Assembly (NCBI GenBank): GCA_013695855.1
Contig: JACCZR010000196.1
Coordinates: 1 to 18,853 of the forward strand
From: Thermoleophilaceae bacterium
GTDB lineage: Bacteria > Actinomycetota > Thermoleophilia > Solirubrobacterales > Thermoleophilaceae
Length of the DNA: 18,853 nt
Reading direction: 5' to 3'
Part shown: in pieces, positions 1 through 6,685 of the stretch
Numbering within the stretch: position 1 is the first letter of the stretch
Layout of the letters: each line of letters opens with the position of its first letter
Translations under genes and position numbers: made by a program
The notes under the pieces: generated by a model
What the model saw: the letters and a program-made list of their open reading frames with translations, nothing else
Told to the model about the DNA's origin: nothing
The model's database searches: none

Positions 1-204
1 GGCGGGCCCCGCGCGGCCAGTTCGCGGTCGGGCGGGCCCAAGCCGAAGGGCTCGCGGTCTGGCGGATCCGGTTCGAGCGCTTCCCGTTCGGGCGCCTCGC
101 GATCCTCGAAGTCGCCGTCAGGCGGCTCGAGCTCGGGCAGCGGCACCTCCTCCGGCGGCTCGTCGCGTTCCGGCGGCGCCCCCGCCGCCTCGAAGCGCAG
201 CTAG
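1..204 (+). CDS. C-terminal tail of a Ser/Gly/Arg-rich protein (partial)
   Basis: The frame is open from the first base of the window to a TAG at 202-204, giving 67 residues of a protein whose start lies upstream. The visible part is low complexity: almost only Ser, Gly, Arg, Lys, Ala and Pro, ending in SKRS. It is basic and surely disordered. No domain is visible, so the function is unknown. The tail resembles in composition the Ser/Arg/Gly-rich end of the DUF892 protein at 2204-2884, so it could belong to a similar stress or nucleic-acid-associated protein; that is a guess. The same-strand BrkB gene starts 69 bp downstream, with a small GC hairpin between them. Confidence 0.6.
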   Translation, partial: GGPRAASSRSGGPKPKGSRSGGSGSSASRSGASRSSKSPSGGSSSGSGTSSGGSSRSGGAPAASKRS

Positions 205-220
205 AGCCTCGCGGCGGCCA

Positions 221-236
221 GCGGGGCCCTCCCCGC
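221..236 (+). terminator. Possible short GC hairpin terminator
   Basis: GCGGGG (221-226) and CCCCGC (231-236) form a perfect 6-bp stem with a CCCT loop, 17 bp after the stop codon of the Ser-rich gene. No T-run follows, so it is only a candidate terminator. Confidence 0.3.
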
Positions 237-273
237 CCGCCGCGCGCTTTCGCGCTCCGCTGACGGGGTACAG

Positions 274-1239
274 GTGCAGACGGTGGCCCTTGCACCGAAG
301 ACCCCGACCGACCTCTCCGGCCGCTCTTGGTGGCTGACCCTCAAGCGCACGGTGGCCGAGTTCCAGGAGGACAACCTCACCGACTGGGCCGCGGCACTCA
401 CCTACTACGGGCTGCTCGCTCTCTTCCCGGCCCTCATCGCGCTCGTCTCGATCGTCGGGCTTGTGATGGATCCCCAGACGCTGACCGACGCGCTCACCGA
501 CGTGATCAGCCGGCTGGGGCCCGCCTCGGCGGTGGACACCTTTCGCAAGCCGATCGACAGCATCGCCGGCTCGAACCGGGCGGGGGTGGTGCTGTTGATC
601 GTCGGAGTCGTCGGGGCGCTGTTCTCCGCGTCGGGCTACGTCGGCGCCTTCGCGCGCGCGTCGAACGACATCTACGAGACCCGAGAGGGCCGGCCCGTCT
701 ACAAGCTGCGCCCGCTGCAGATGCTGATCACCTTCGGGATGGTCGTCATGCTCGCGCTGGTGCTGGTGGCCCTCGTGCTCACCGGCCCGGTCGCCCGAGC
801 CGTCGGCGACGCCGTGGGCCTCGGTGACGCCGCCGTCACGGCTTGGAACATCGGCAAGTGGCCGGTACTCCTCCTTGTGGTCCTGCTGATGATCGCGGTC
901 CTGTACTACACCGCCCCTAACGCGAAGCTGCCGAAGTTCCAGTGGGTCTCACCGGGCAGCGTCGTCGCGGTCGTCGCTTGGATCCTCGCCTCGGGCCTGT
1001 TCGCCCTCTACGTGTCGAACTTCGGCTCCTACAACAAGACCTACGGCACGCTGGGCGGCATCGTGACGCTGTTGGTGTGGATGTGGATCACCAACATCGC
1101 CGTGCTCTTCGGGGCGGAGCTGAACTCTGAGCTCGAGCGAAGCCGCGAGCTGGACGCGGGGACTCCCGGCGCCGAGACGGAGCTGCAGCTTCCCACGCGC
1201 GAACCTCCGCCCGACGACCAGCAGCCGCAGACCGCCTAG
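274..1239 (+). CDS. YihY/virulence factor BrkB family membrane protein
   Basis: This is a 321-residue integral membrane protein of the YihY/BrkB family (once misnamed RNase BN). About six membrane segments are visible, near residues 39-66, 103-125, 149-171, 196-213, 228-250 and 257-283. The last two carry the family hallmark: YGTLGG, then a hydrophobic stretch ending in LFGAELN. The N-terminal motif DNLTDWAAALTYYGLL is also typical. The C-terminus is an acidic, Pro-rich cytoplasmic tail. The molecular role of the family is not settled; envelope or transport functions have been proposed. The GTG start at 274 is the first in frame and gives the usual N-terminus; its ribosome-binding site is weak. 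The SRPBCC gene follows after 36 bp on the same strand and may be co-transcribed. Confidence 0.92.
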   Translation: MQTVALAPKTPTDLSGRSWWLTLKRTVAEFQEDNLTDWAAALTYYGLLALFPALIALVSIVGLVMDPQTLTDALTDVISRLGPASAVDTFRKPIDSIAGSNRAGVVLLIVGVVGALFSASGYVGAFARASNDIYETREGRPVYKLRPLQMLITFGMVVMLALVLVALVLTGPVARAVGDAVGLGDAAVTAWNIGKWPVLLLVVLLMIAVLYYTAPNAKLPKFQWVSPGSVVAVVAWILASGLFALYVSNFGSYNKTYGTLGGIVTLLVWMWITNIAVLFGAELNSELERSRELDAGTPGAETELQLPTREPPPDDQQPQTA

Positions 1240-1275
1240 CGTTTCTCCGGTCCGCAAGGGGGTAGGCGAGCCGTT

Positions 1276-1752
1276 GTGGCACGCAACGAACGCTACATCC
1301 CGGTCTCACCCGGCTCGGTGTTCGAAGTGCTGGCCGACGCCCGGCAGTACGGCTACGTCGTCGCCGGCTCGAAGGAGATCCGGGACAGCGACCCTCGCTG
1401 GCCGCGCAAGGGGGCCAAGTTCCACCACACCGTGGGATACGGGCCCCTCAACGTCAAGGACACAACCCACGTGGTCGACGTTGACCCGCCCCAGATGCTC
1501 AGGGTGATCGCGAGCGCGATGCCTCTGGGCAAGGCGGAGGTCACCTTCGAGCTCGAGGAGGAGAACGGCGGCACGCGCGTGACGCTTGTCGAGGATCCGG
1601 TCGTGCCGAAGGTCGTCTATCCCCTCACCCCGCCCGTGCACGTCTTCACGCGCTTGCGCAACAGGGAGACGCTGCGCCGGCTGGCCGAGGTAGCCGAAGC
1701 GTCGCCCGCGGAGCGCGAGCGAATTGCCCGCCAGGAGGGCTCGGCCGACTAG
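1276..1752 (+). CDS. SRPBCC-family (START/polyketide cyclase-like) protein
   Basis: The 158-residue protein reads as a single SRPBCC fold. It opens with RYIPVSPGSVFEVLAD, the classic first strand and helix of the family. A middle section of alternating strands follows (residues about 45-110), then a long amphipathic C-terminal helix with RLRNRETLRRLAEVAE. Members bind hydrophobic ligands in a deep cavity; neither ligand nor enzymatic activity can be read from the sequence. No signal peptide or membrane segment is present, so it should be cytosolic. The GTG start at 1276 has a G-rich stretch (AAGGGGG) about 12 bases upstream. The gene converges on the ChaB-like gene across a hairpin at 1766-1790. 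Confidence 0.85.
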   Translation: MARNERYIPVSPGSVFEVLADARQYGYVVAGSKEIRDSDPRWPRKGAKFHHTVGYGPLNVKDTTHVVDVDPPQMLRVIASAMPLGKAEVTFELEEENGGTRVTLVEDPVVPKVVYPLTPPVHVFTRLRNRETLRRLAEVAEASPAERERIARQEGSAD

Positions 1753-1765
1753 GGAGCCGCGCGTT

Positions 1766-1790
1766 CGCGGCGATGGGGTCAGTCGCCGCG
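1766..1790. terminator. Bidirectional hairpin between convergent genes
   Basis: CGCGGCGA (1766-1773) and TCGCCGCG (1783-1790) form a perfect 8-bp stem around a 9-nt loop. It sits between the convergent SRPBCC and ChaB-like genes and overlaps the last codons of the latter. There is no T-tract, which is common for actinobacterial terminators. It probably stops transcription from both sides. Confidence 0.5.
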
Positions 1791-2192
1791 TGCCCGCGCT
1801 GTCTCGCGCGTGCTGTGGCGCTGCAGGGCATCGGCCAGCTCATCCTTGTTCATCTTCGAGCGACCACCGATGCCGGCCTCGCGGGCATCGGCCATCAGCT
1901 CGTCCTTGCTCTTGTTGGCGTTCACGCCGCCCTTGGTCTCGTCGCGGCCCTCGCGAGCTGCCCGGCCGGTGTTCTCGGCCTGGGCGTCGGAGGGTCCCTT
2001 CTCGTCCTTGAGCTCCCAGTGGTCGCCCTTCTTCTCGGCCACGTGCTTGACCGACGACCAGGCTGCGCGGTGCGCCCGCTCCTCTGAGTCGTAGGTCTCG
2101 TGGGCGCTGTCGAGCGTCTTCTCGTAGGTCCGTCGGACCTTCTTGGGCGAGCGCTCGAGCGTGCCGGGCAGGTCTTCGTCCTTGGCGGGCAC
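1779..2192 (-). CDS. ChaB-like protein with C-terminal Rho-N-like motif
   Basis: The 137-residue protein has two parts. Residues about 8-65 match the ChaB domain: LPGTLERSPKKVRRTYEKT, then a helix ending AHRAAWSSVKHVAEKKGDHW. ChaB is named a cation-transport regulator in E. coli, but its biochemistry is poorly known. Residues about 94-128 carry a short helical module, KSKDELMADAREAGIGG plus MNKDELADAL, resembling the Rho N-terminal/SAP-like fold that often binds nucleic acid. The linker is charged and probably disordered. The start is GTG at 2192, 11 bp after the stop of the DUF892 gene, so the two genes are almost certainly one operon. Stress-related function is inferred from this neighbourhood. 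Confidence 0.82.
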   Translation of the reverse strand: MPAKDEDLPGTLERSPKKVRRTYEKTLDSAHETYDSEERAHRAAWSSVKHVAEKKGDHWELKDEKGPSDAQAENTGRAAREGRDETKGGVNANKSKDELMADAREAGIGGRSKMNKDELADALQRHSTRETARARGD

Positions 2193-2203
2193 GCTCGCCT
2201 GCC

Positions 2204-2884
2204 TCAGCTCTTGCGCGCCCGGCCCCGTGAAGAGCCGCCGCGCGAGGACGACTTGCTCCGAGACGACGTCCGGCTACCCGCGGACGAGGAGCTCCGGCGC
2301 CGCGCGGCCGCACGCTGGTCGGAAGGGATCTCCTGCCTGACGACCTCCTTGGTGAGCACGGGGATCTGCTTTTCCAGGAAGCTCGCCATCCGTTGCTCCT
2401 GGCGGCGGTACTCCCGCGCGAGCTTGACGGTCTCCTTGTCGCCCACCTGCTCGGCCAGCGTCTCGATCGCGAAGTAGTTGGCGATCTCCTGGTGCTCGTC
2501 GTGGTACTCGGTCTTGGCGTTGTGGAGCATCTTGTCGGCCTCGCCGGTGCCGCGCGCCATGTGGAGCGGACCCGTCGCGGCCGCGGCCGCCTTCGAGGCA
2601 ACCGACGCGACCGTGGTCGCCGCCTCGGCCACCAATTCCGGAGCGCCGTCGGGCAACCCGGGCAGGCGCTCGGCCTTGCCGCCGAGCTGCTTGATGCGCC
2701 GCTCGAGGCCCTTCGCCTGGGCTTTGGTCTCCTTGAGGTGCTCTTGGAGGCGCTTCTTGTACGGCGCCTTCGTGGTCATCCCGATGTGGGCCTGGAGCGC
2801 TGTCTCGAGCTCCTTCTCCTTGCCGTAGGCCTCGTTCAGGTACTGGATCAGCTTCAGGTCACGCGCCTGCACTTCCTTAGCCAT
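2204..2884 (-). CDS. DUF892 (YciF/YciE-like) ferritin-like protein with SR-rich tail
   Basis: The first ~170 of 226 residues form the helical, ferritin-like DUF892 domain. It starts with the characteristic ARDLKLIQYLNEAYGKEKEL; the second helix carries EHLKETKAQAKGLERR and a later one EYHDEHQEIANYFAIETLAE. The Glu and His residues in these helices are candidates for a di-metal site. E. coli YciF/YciE belong to this family and are stress-induced; catalytic activity is not established. Residues from about 193 on form a disordered basic tail rich in Ser, Arg and Gly (SSSSAGSRTSSRSK and similar), absent from short family members. The ATG start at 2884 has GGAGAGG upstream. It sits mid-operon, between the DUF3618-like and ChaB-like genes. 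Confidence 0.88.
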   Translation of the reverse strand: MAKEVQARDLKLIQYLNEAYGKEKELETALQAHIGMTTKAPYKKRLQEHLKETKAQAKGLERRIKQLGGKAERLPGLPDGAPELVAEAATTVASVASKAAAAATGPLHMARGTGEADKMLHNAKTEYHDEHQEIANYFAIETLAEQVGDKETVKLAREYRRQEQRMASFLEKQIPVLTKEVVRQEIPSDQRAAARRRSSSSAGSRTSSRSKSSSRGGSSRGRARKS

Positions 2885-2912
2885 CTCTAAGCCGCCTCTC
2901 CGCCCTCAGGCC

Positions 2913-2935
2913 CGCCCTCGGCGTCCGCGAGGGCG
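2913..2935 (-). other. Intergenic stem-loop between DUF3618-like and DUF892 genes
   Basis: CGCCCTCG (2913-2920) pairs with CGAGGGCG (2928-2935) around a 7-nt loop, in the leader upstream of the DUF892 start. It could attenuate, process or stabilise the operon mRNA. No T-tract is present, so a strong terminator is unlikely. Confidence 0.35.
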
Positions 2936-2968
2936 TCTTCGAGGAGTTCGTCGTTGTCTGTCAACCAA

Positions 2969-3151
2969 TCAGCGCCGCTTGGTCATGCGGCCGAGCACGA
3001 AGCCGGCCACCAGGGCTCCCGCGATCGCGGGAAGCGGGTTGCTCTCGGCCCGGGCCTTCGCCGTCGCGGCGAACTGCTTCACGTCTTCGCCGCCAAGGTT
3101 CGTTACCGTCTCGCGAACCTCGTCCGCCTTCGCCGCGGCCTGAGCCTTCAC
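2969..3151 (-). CDS. DUF3618-like small membrane protein; true N-terminus unclear
   Basis: The first standard start, GTG at 3151, gives 60 residues: a charged helix, then a single membrane segment with small-residue spacing (AIAGALVAGFVLG) and a basic end, RMTKRR. The same frame stays open upstream to 3304, and that part reads DDPEQLREQIGRTPEGTGET. This lines up without gaps with the DUF3618 pattern (IxRTRxELGETV), although several helix-forming residues are replaced by Gly or Pro. No ATG, GTG or TTG exists between 3304 and 3151 in this frame. An ATG overlapping the upstream stop as ATGA (3308) is one frame off. The gene may therefore have lost its start by a one-base indel, or use a non-standard start. 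Members of such families usually anchor to the inner membrane in stress loci. Confidence 0.6.
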   Translation of the reverse strand: MKAQAAAKADEVRETVTNLGGEDVKQFAATAKARAESNPLPAIAGALVAGFVLGRMTKRR

Positions 3152-3304
3152 GTCACCCCCTTCGGAGGGCGCCTCGCCCGTTTCGCCGGTGCCCTCGGGG
3201 GTCCGCCCGATCTGCTCGCGCAGCTGCTCGGGGTCGTCTGTCTGCGCCGGATCTGCCGGGGGTGCAACCCCCTGCGGCTGGGTGGCGTCGGTCTCGTTCG
3301 CAGG

Positions 3305-3400
3305 TCATCCGCGAGAGGCACTTCCCTTCACATAGTCGACGTCTTCCTTCACGCTCTGCACAGCCCGTGCCCCGGCCAAGCGGCGCCCAAACGCACTAGC
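3305..3400 (-). pseudogene. Relic: C-terminal end of a holin-superfamily-III (PF07332-like) protein
   Basis: The minus frame ending at TGA 3305-3307 reads GRRLAGARAVQSVKEDVDYV then KG. This resembles the C-terminus of the actinobacterial phage-holin-family membrane proteins (xxSVKEDVxWVK), which are commonly encoded just before DUF3618 genes. No membrane segments remain upstream; the frame closes at 3443-3445. I read it as the leftover tail of a deleted gene. The match is short, so the family call is tentative. Confidence 0.35.
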
Positions 3401-3426
3401 CCCCAACGACGCCGCCGCCGTTGGGG
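3401..3426. repeat. Perfect 8-bp inverted repeat
   Basis: CCCCAACG (3401-3408) and CGTTGGGG (3419-3426) flank a 10-nt GC-rich spacer. It lies among gene relics between the minus-strand stress cluster and the plus-strand F420 gene. It may be a terminator or a deletion-associated palindrome. Confidence 0.4.
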
Positions 3427-3469
3427 TGGAGCACCTACCCGCTCATAAACGAGGAGTCCTCGCAGGCCA

Positions 3470-3591
3470 AGAACACGAAAGTGCTCGGGCGCCGTGACGG
3501 GCTTCGGGTCCAGCTCGGACTCGAGGCCCGGCTGGCGGGGCTGTTGCTGCGCCGGGCGGTCATCCTGTTGGCGTTCGAACTCTTCGGGCAT
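3470..3591 (-). pseudogene. Relic: N-terminal head of a YghA-type short-chain dehydrogenase
   Basis: From ATG 3591 the minus strand encodes MPEEFERQQDDRPAQQQPRQ, followed by PGLESELDPKPVT. This is the recognisable leader of the SDR subfamily typified by E. coli YghA, which precedes the Rossmann segment GKVALITGGDSGIG. Here the reading leaves that pattern right after the leader, and no Rossmann glycine motif follows. Only the head of the gene survives. The rest was apparently deleted up to the holin-like tail at 3305-3400. The boundary near 3470 is approximate. Confidence 0.45.
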
Positions 3592-3610
3592 GACCGGGGG
3601 CATGACCGGG
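3587..3610. repeat. Tandem 12-bp duplication
   Basis: GGCATGACCGGG occurs twice head-to-tail at 3587-3598 and 3599-3610, just before the F420-enzyme start and over the SDR relic start. The second copy runs into the GGGAAGG ribosome-binding site. Confidence 0.6.
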
Positions 3611-3622
3611 AAGGCTCGCGTC

Positions 3623-4609
3623 ATGCCTCCCATGCGCTATTGGACCCAGCTCGCCACCGAGATGTTCCCGCCTGCCGATCTGGTGCGCCAGGCCGTGGAG
3701 ACCGAGCGCTGGGGCTTTGACGCCACCTGCCTGTCCGACCACTTTCAGCCCTGGTGGGAGCCCGGCGAGAGCTCCCAGGCCTGGACGGTGCTCGGCGCCA
3801 TCGGCCAGGCCACCGAGAAGCTGCCACTGGGGACCGGCGTCACGACGCCGGTCCACCGCTACCACCCCGCCGTGACCGCGCAGGCCTTCGCCACGCTGGA
3901 GTCCATGTTCCCCGGCCGCGCGTTTGTGGGCATCGGCTCCGGCGAGTCGCTGAACGAGACGCCGTGCGGCATGGACTGGCCCGCCGTGGGTGAGCAGGTC
4001 GACCGCATGGAGGAGGCCCTCGAGATCATCAGCCGCCTCTTCGACGGTGAGCGCCTGGACCACGGCGGACCGCACTTTCGCACCAAGCGCGCCCTCCTGC
4101 ACACCCGCGGCGAGCGCCGGCCGCCCATCTACATCTCGGCCTTCGGTCCGCGCGCGGCGAAGGTCGCCGCCCGCTGGGGCGACGGGCTGTGGACGCTGGC
4201 CGACCCCGAGCAGGCGCCCGAGCTGATCGACGTCTATCGCGGCGCCTGCGAAGAGGCCGGCCACGAACCGGGCGAGATCATCCTGCAGGTGGGCTTCTCG
4301 TGGGCCGAGGACGACGACACGGCGCTGGAGGGTTCGAGGGTGTGGAAGGCCACGCTTCCGCCCGAGTACTTCCGCGAAGACTGGAGCGACCCCGTCGAGA
4401 TGCAGCGCAAGGCGCAGGCGGAGATCTCCGACGACGAGTTCAAGGAGGGCTACATCGTGTCCTCGGACCCGTCGGTGCATGCCGACCGCGTGCGCGAGGT
4501 CGAGCAGCTCGGGGCCACCGTGGTCTGCCTGCAGAACGGCTCGGGAGCCGACCCCCACGGCGCCCTGCGGGTGTACGGGGAGCAGGTCCTCCCCGCCCTG
4601 CGCGAATAG
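3623..4609 (+). CDS. F420-dependent glucose-6-phosphate dehydrogenase-family oxidoreductase (LLM fold)
   Basis: This 328-residue cytosolic TIM-barrel enzyme of the luciferase-like family uses coenzyme F420. It belongs to the glucose-6-phosphate dehydrogenase-like subgroup. With the start at 3623, its Glu13, Asp39, His40 and Trp44 fall at the same numbers as the catalytic residues of mycobacterial FGD1, and the second active-site Glu (108 here, in GSGESLNE) is one off. Other family marks are the LSDHFQPW segment, LGTGVTTPVHRYHPAV, and GDGLWTL near residue 195. The substrate cannot be fixed: sugar-phosphate contacts are not obvious, and relatives oxidise other alcohols. The ATG at 3623 has GGGAAGG eight bases upstream; an ATG at 3632 is the alternative. 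Its stop abuts that of the convergent cupin gene. Confidence 0.88.
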   Translation: MPPMRYWTQLATEMFPPADLVRQAVETERWGFDATCLSDHFQPWWEPGESSQAWTVLGAIGQATEKLPLGTGVTTPVHRYHPAVTAQAFATLESMFPGRAFVGIGSGESLNETPCGMDWPAVGEQVDRMEEALEIISRLFDGERLDHGGPHFRTKRALLHTRGERRPPIYISAFGPRAAKVAARWGDGLWTLADPEQAPELIDVYRGACEEAGHEPGEIILQVGFSWAEDDDTALEGSRVWKATLPPEYFREDWSDPVEMQRKAQAEISDDEFKEGYIVSSDPSVHADRVREVEQLGATVVCLQNGSGADPHGALRVYGEQVLPALRE

Positions 4610-5041
4610 CTACGCCCCCGGTGGACCGTCCGGGCCGAAGCGGCTCTCCTCGCCTTCGGCGAGCCGTCCGTCGCGGCCCACGTAGCCGTCCTTGCCCCCG
4701 GTGATCAGCACCAGCGTCGCCTCGTCGGTGGGGTTTCGCATGCGCCGCACCGTCGAGGCGTCTACGCGCGCCAGGCCGCCGGGCCCGAGCAGCTGCGTAC
4801 TGCCGTCTCCGAACTCCAGCTCGAGGCGGCCGCGGTGCACGAAATACAGCTCCTCCTGCTCGTCGTGGAAGTGGCGGCCGGCCTCGAAGTGGGGGGGCAG
4901 CTCGATGCCGTTGACTCCGAAGGCGGTCACGCCGAGCTCCTTGCGCACCTTGCGAAAGCCCGGACCGTCGCCCAGCGCCTCGAGGTTGGCCACCGCGTAG
5001 CCGTCACCCTCGACCACCTCACTCACCTCTTGGTCCGCCAT
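4610..5041 (-). CDS. Cupin-domain protein
   Basis: This 143-residue single-domain cupin has a first metal motif GRHFHDEQEELYFVHRG, giving His57, His59 and Glu63/64 as likely ligands. The second motif is GPGGLARVDASTVRRMRN, where the usual histidine is replaced by Arg or Val; metal binding may be weak or use three ligands. The N-terminal half has strands typical of small actinobacterial cupins. No substrate can be read. The ATG at 5041 lies 10 bp after the permease stop, so the gene may be the last member of the ABC operon. TAGCCT (5054-5049) placed 7 nt before the ATG could also be its own leaderless promoter. Confidence 0.82.
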   Translation of the reverse strand: MADQEVSEVVEGDGYAVANLEALGDGPGFRKVRKELGVTAFGVNGIELPPHFEAGRHFHDEQEELYFVHRGRLELEFGDGSTQLLGPGGLARVDASTVRRMRNPTDEATLVLITGGKDGYVGRDGRLAEGEESRFGPDGPPGA

Positions 5042-5051
5042 CGCCGCGAGG

Positions 5052-5855
5052 CTACCCGCCGGCCAGCTCGGCGCAGCGCAGCCCGCGCAGCGCCCAGCCC
5101 ACGAACAGCCCGCCCATTCCCGCCGCCACGGCGAAGGCCGCTCCGGTGTGGAAGGGCTCGCCGGAGATCAGACCGCGCAGCGACTCCATCACGAGCGTGA
5201 GCGGGTTGACCGTGGCCACCGCATGCACCCAGCCCTCGAGCAGGTCCAGGGGCAGGTACACCGGCGCCATGAACAGGGCGAGGAACACCGGCGTCTGCAT
5301 GAGCGGCCCGGCCTGGATCGAGCGGAAGCGAAAGGCGATTCCCGCCGCCCACATCAGCGCGATCACGTTGATCATCAAGGCCAGCGCGATCATGCCCACA
5401 ACGTCGATGGCGCCACCGTCCACCTGCATCCCCGCCGCCAGCGCTATGACGAACAGCAGCGCCTGGATGAACAGCGCCCGCACCAGCGCCGAGAGCGCGT
5501 AGCCGGCCAGCAGCCCGCTGCGCCGCGGGGCGGCCAGCATCATCCGCCGCCCGAAGCCCGACTCGAAGTCGCGCGCGATCGCGAAGCCGGTGAAGACACC
5601 GCCGAAGGCCGAAGCCTGCATGAGCACGAAGGAGAACTGGAAGGCGGTATAGCCCGAGCGAAAGTCGAAGTTCGGCAGATCCTCCACGCGCGACAGCCCG
5701 CCGGCGAACGCGGTGAAGAAGAACAGGGGGAAGATGATCGACGGGATCAGCAGCGACGGGTTGAGGAAGAAGTTGTGCAGATTGCGCCAGGCCACGACCA
5801 GCGCGACGGAGCGGTAGCGCCGGAGCACAGGCCGAGCGCCCGGGGAGGCGCTCAT
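5052..5855 (-). CDS. ABC-2 type transporter permease (DrrB-like), second subunit
   Basis: This 267-residue integral membrane subunit of an ABC-2 exporter has about six membrane segments. The cytoplasmic N-terminus carries VVAWRNLHNFFLNPSLL, followed by the first membrane helix IPSIIFPLFFFTAF. A conserved intracellular stretch reads ARDFESGFGRRMMLAAPRR, and the C-terminal part has VNPLTLVMESLRGL, the ABC-2 signature region. The ATG at 5855 overlaps the previous stop as ATGA, so translation is coupled to the upstream permease. The two permeases are paralogous in layout and probably form a heterodimer driven by the ATPase encoded upstream. The cargo is unknown; DrrAB-type systems export drugs or lipids. 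Confidence 0.9.
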   Translation of the reverse strand: MSASPGARPVLRRYRSVALVVAWRNLHNFFLNPSLLIPSIIFPLFFFTAFAGGLSRVEDLPNFDFRSGYTAFQFSFVLMQASAFGGVFTGFAIARDFESGFGRRMMLAAPRRSGLLAGYALSALVRALFIQALLFVIALAAGMQVDGGAIDVVGMIALALMINVIALMWAAGIAFRFRSIQAGPLMQTPVFLALFMAPVYLPLDLLEGWVHAVATVNPLTLVMESLRGLISGEPFHTGAAFAVAAGMGGLFVGWALRGLRCAELAGG

Positions 5856-6685
5856 GTCCGGGTCAACCTCGTGCGCAGGGTGGCGCTGGCCGCGGCCAGG
5901 AAGGCCAGCCCGATGGCCAGCGAGAAGCCGAAGCCGAGGGCCAGGGCCTGGCCGTCGAAGCCGTCGATGAACAGGCTGCGGATGCCCTCGATCAAGTACG
6001 AGACCGGGTTGTAGGTAGCCACCGTCTGAAACCAGTCCTGCTCGATCAGGTCGCGCGGGAGCGCCATCGAGGACAGGAAGAGGAACACGAACAGCACCGG
6101 GAACAGGCCCTGCACCGCCTCGCCGTTGCCCAGCCGCAGCGCCGCGAAGATGCCGATGCACCCGAACGCGAACGAGATCGCCAGCGCCAGGGCCAGCAGC
6201 ACGGGCACGCCGGCCAGGCCGGCCTCGAAGTCCGCGCCGGCGACCAGCCCCACGACCAGGTAGATCACGCCCTGAATCACGCCGAGCACCAGCACGCCGG
6301 CGAGCTGTCCCGAGACCAAGCTGAGCCCGGTCATGGGCGTGAGCGCCAGCCGGTCGAGGAAACCCGTCTCTATGTCGCGCGCGAGATCGCTGCCCGCGTT
6401 CGAGACCGAGAAGATCCCTGCCTGGATGAAGGGAATCGCCAACGCAAAGGTCAGGTAGGAGTCGGTGGGAAAGCCGGGGATCTCGGTGGCCTTGCCGAGT
6501 CCGGCCGAGTTGATGGCCATAAGGATCAGCGGGAAGACCAGCGAGGGCACGAGCTGGGCGGGCTGGCGCAGCGTGCGGTTGACCGAGCGGCGCGCGAGCG
6601 CGCCGATCTGTAGAGCCACCTGGTGGAGCGGGCGGTGCTCGGCCGACCGACGCTCGGCCTGTGCTCCTGTGCTACCCGGGTTCAC
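5852..6685 (-). CDS. ABC-2 type transporter permease (DrrB-like), first subunit
   Basis: This 277-residue permease has six membrane segments. Its N-terminal cytoplasmic helix includes LARRSVNRTLRQPAQLVPSL, followed by FPLILMAINSAGL. The middle intracellular loop carries SDLARDIETGFLDRLALTPM, the counterpart of the ESGFGRRM loop of its partner. ATYNPVSYLIEGIRSLFIDG is the ABC-2 signature near the C-terminus. The GTG start at 6685 overlaps the ATPase stop (GTGA), and its own stop overlaps the next ATG (ATGA), so the three genes are translated as a coupled set. It should form the membrane channel together with the second permease. Confidence 0.9.
   Translation of the reverse strand: MNPGSTGAQAERRSAEHRPLHQVALQIGALARRSVNRTLRQPAQLVPSLVFPLILMAINSAGLGKATEIPGFPTDSYLTFALAIPFIQAGIFSVSNAGSDLARDIETGFLDRLALTPMTGLSLVSGQLAGVLVLGVIQGVIYLVVGLVAGADFEAGLAGVPVLLALALAISFAFGCIGIFAALRLGNGEAVQGLFPVLFVFLFLSSMALPRDLIEQDWFQTVATYNPVSYLIEGIRSLFIDGFDGQALALGFGFSLAIGLAFLAAASATLRTRLTRT

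Noticed and set aside
3560..4558. 332-codon open frame on the minus strand
   Set aside because: It is antisense to the F420-enzyme gene, whose residues match a known family; the minus frame has no recognisable domain and is long only because of high GC.
5148..6014. 288-codon open frame on the plus strand
   Set aside because: Antisense to the two ABC permeases; its composition (His, Arg, Gln, Glu-rich) is that of a GC-driven shadow.
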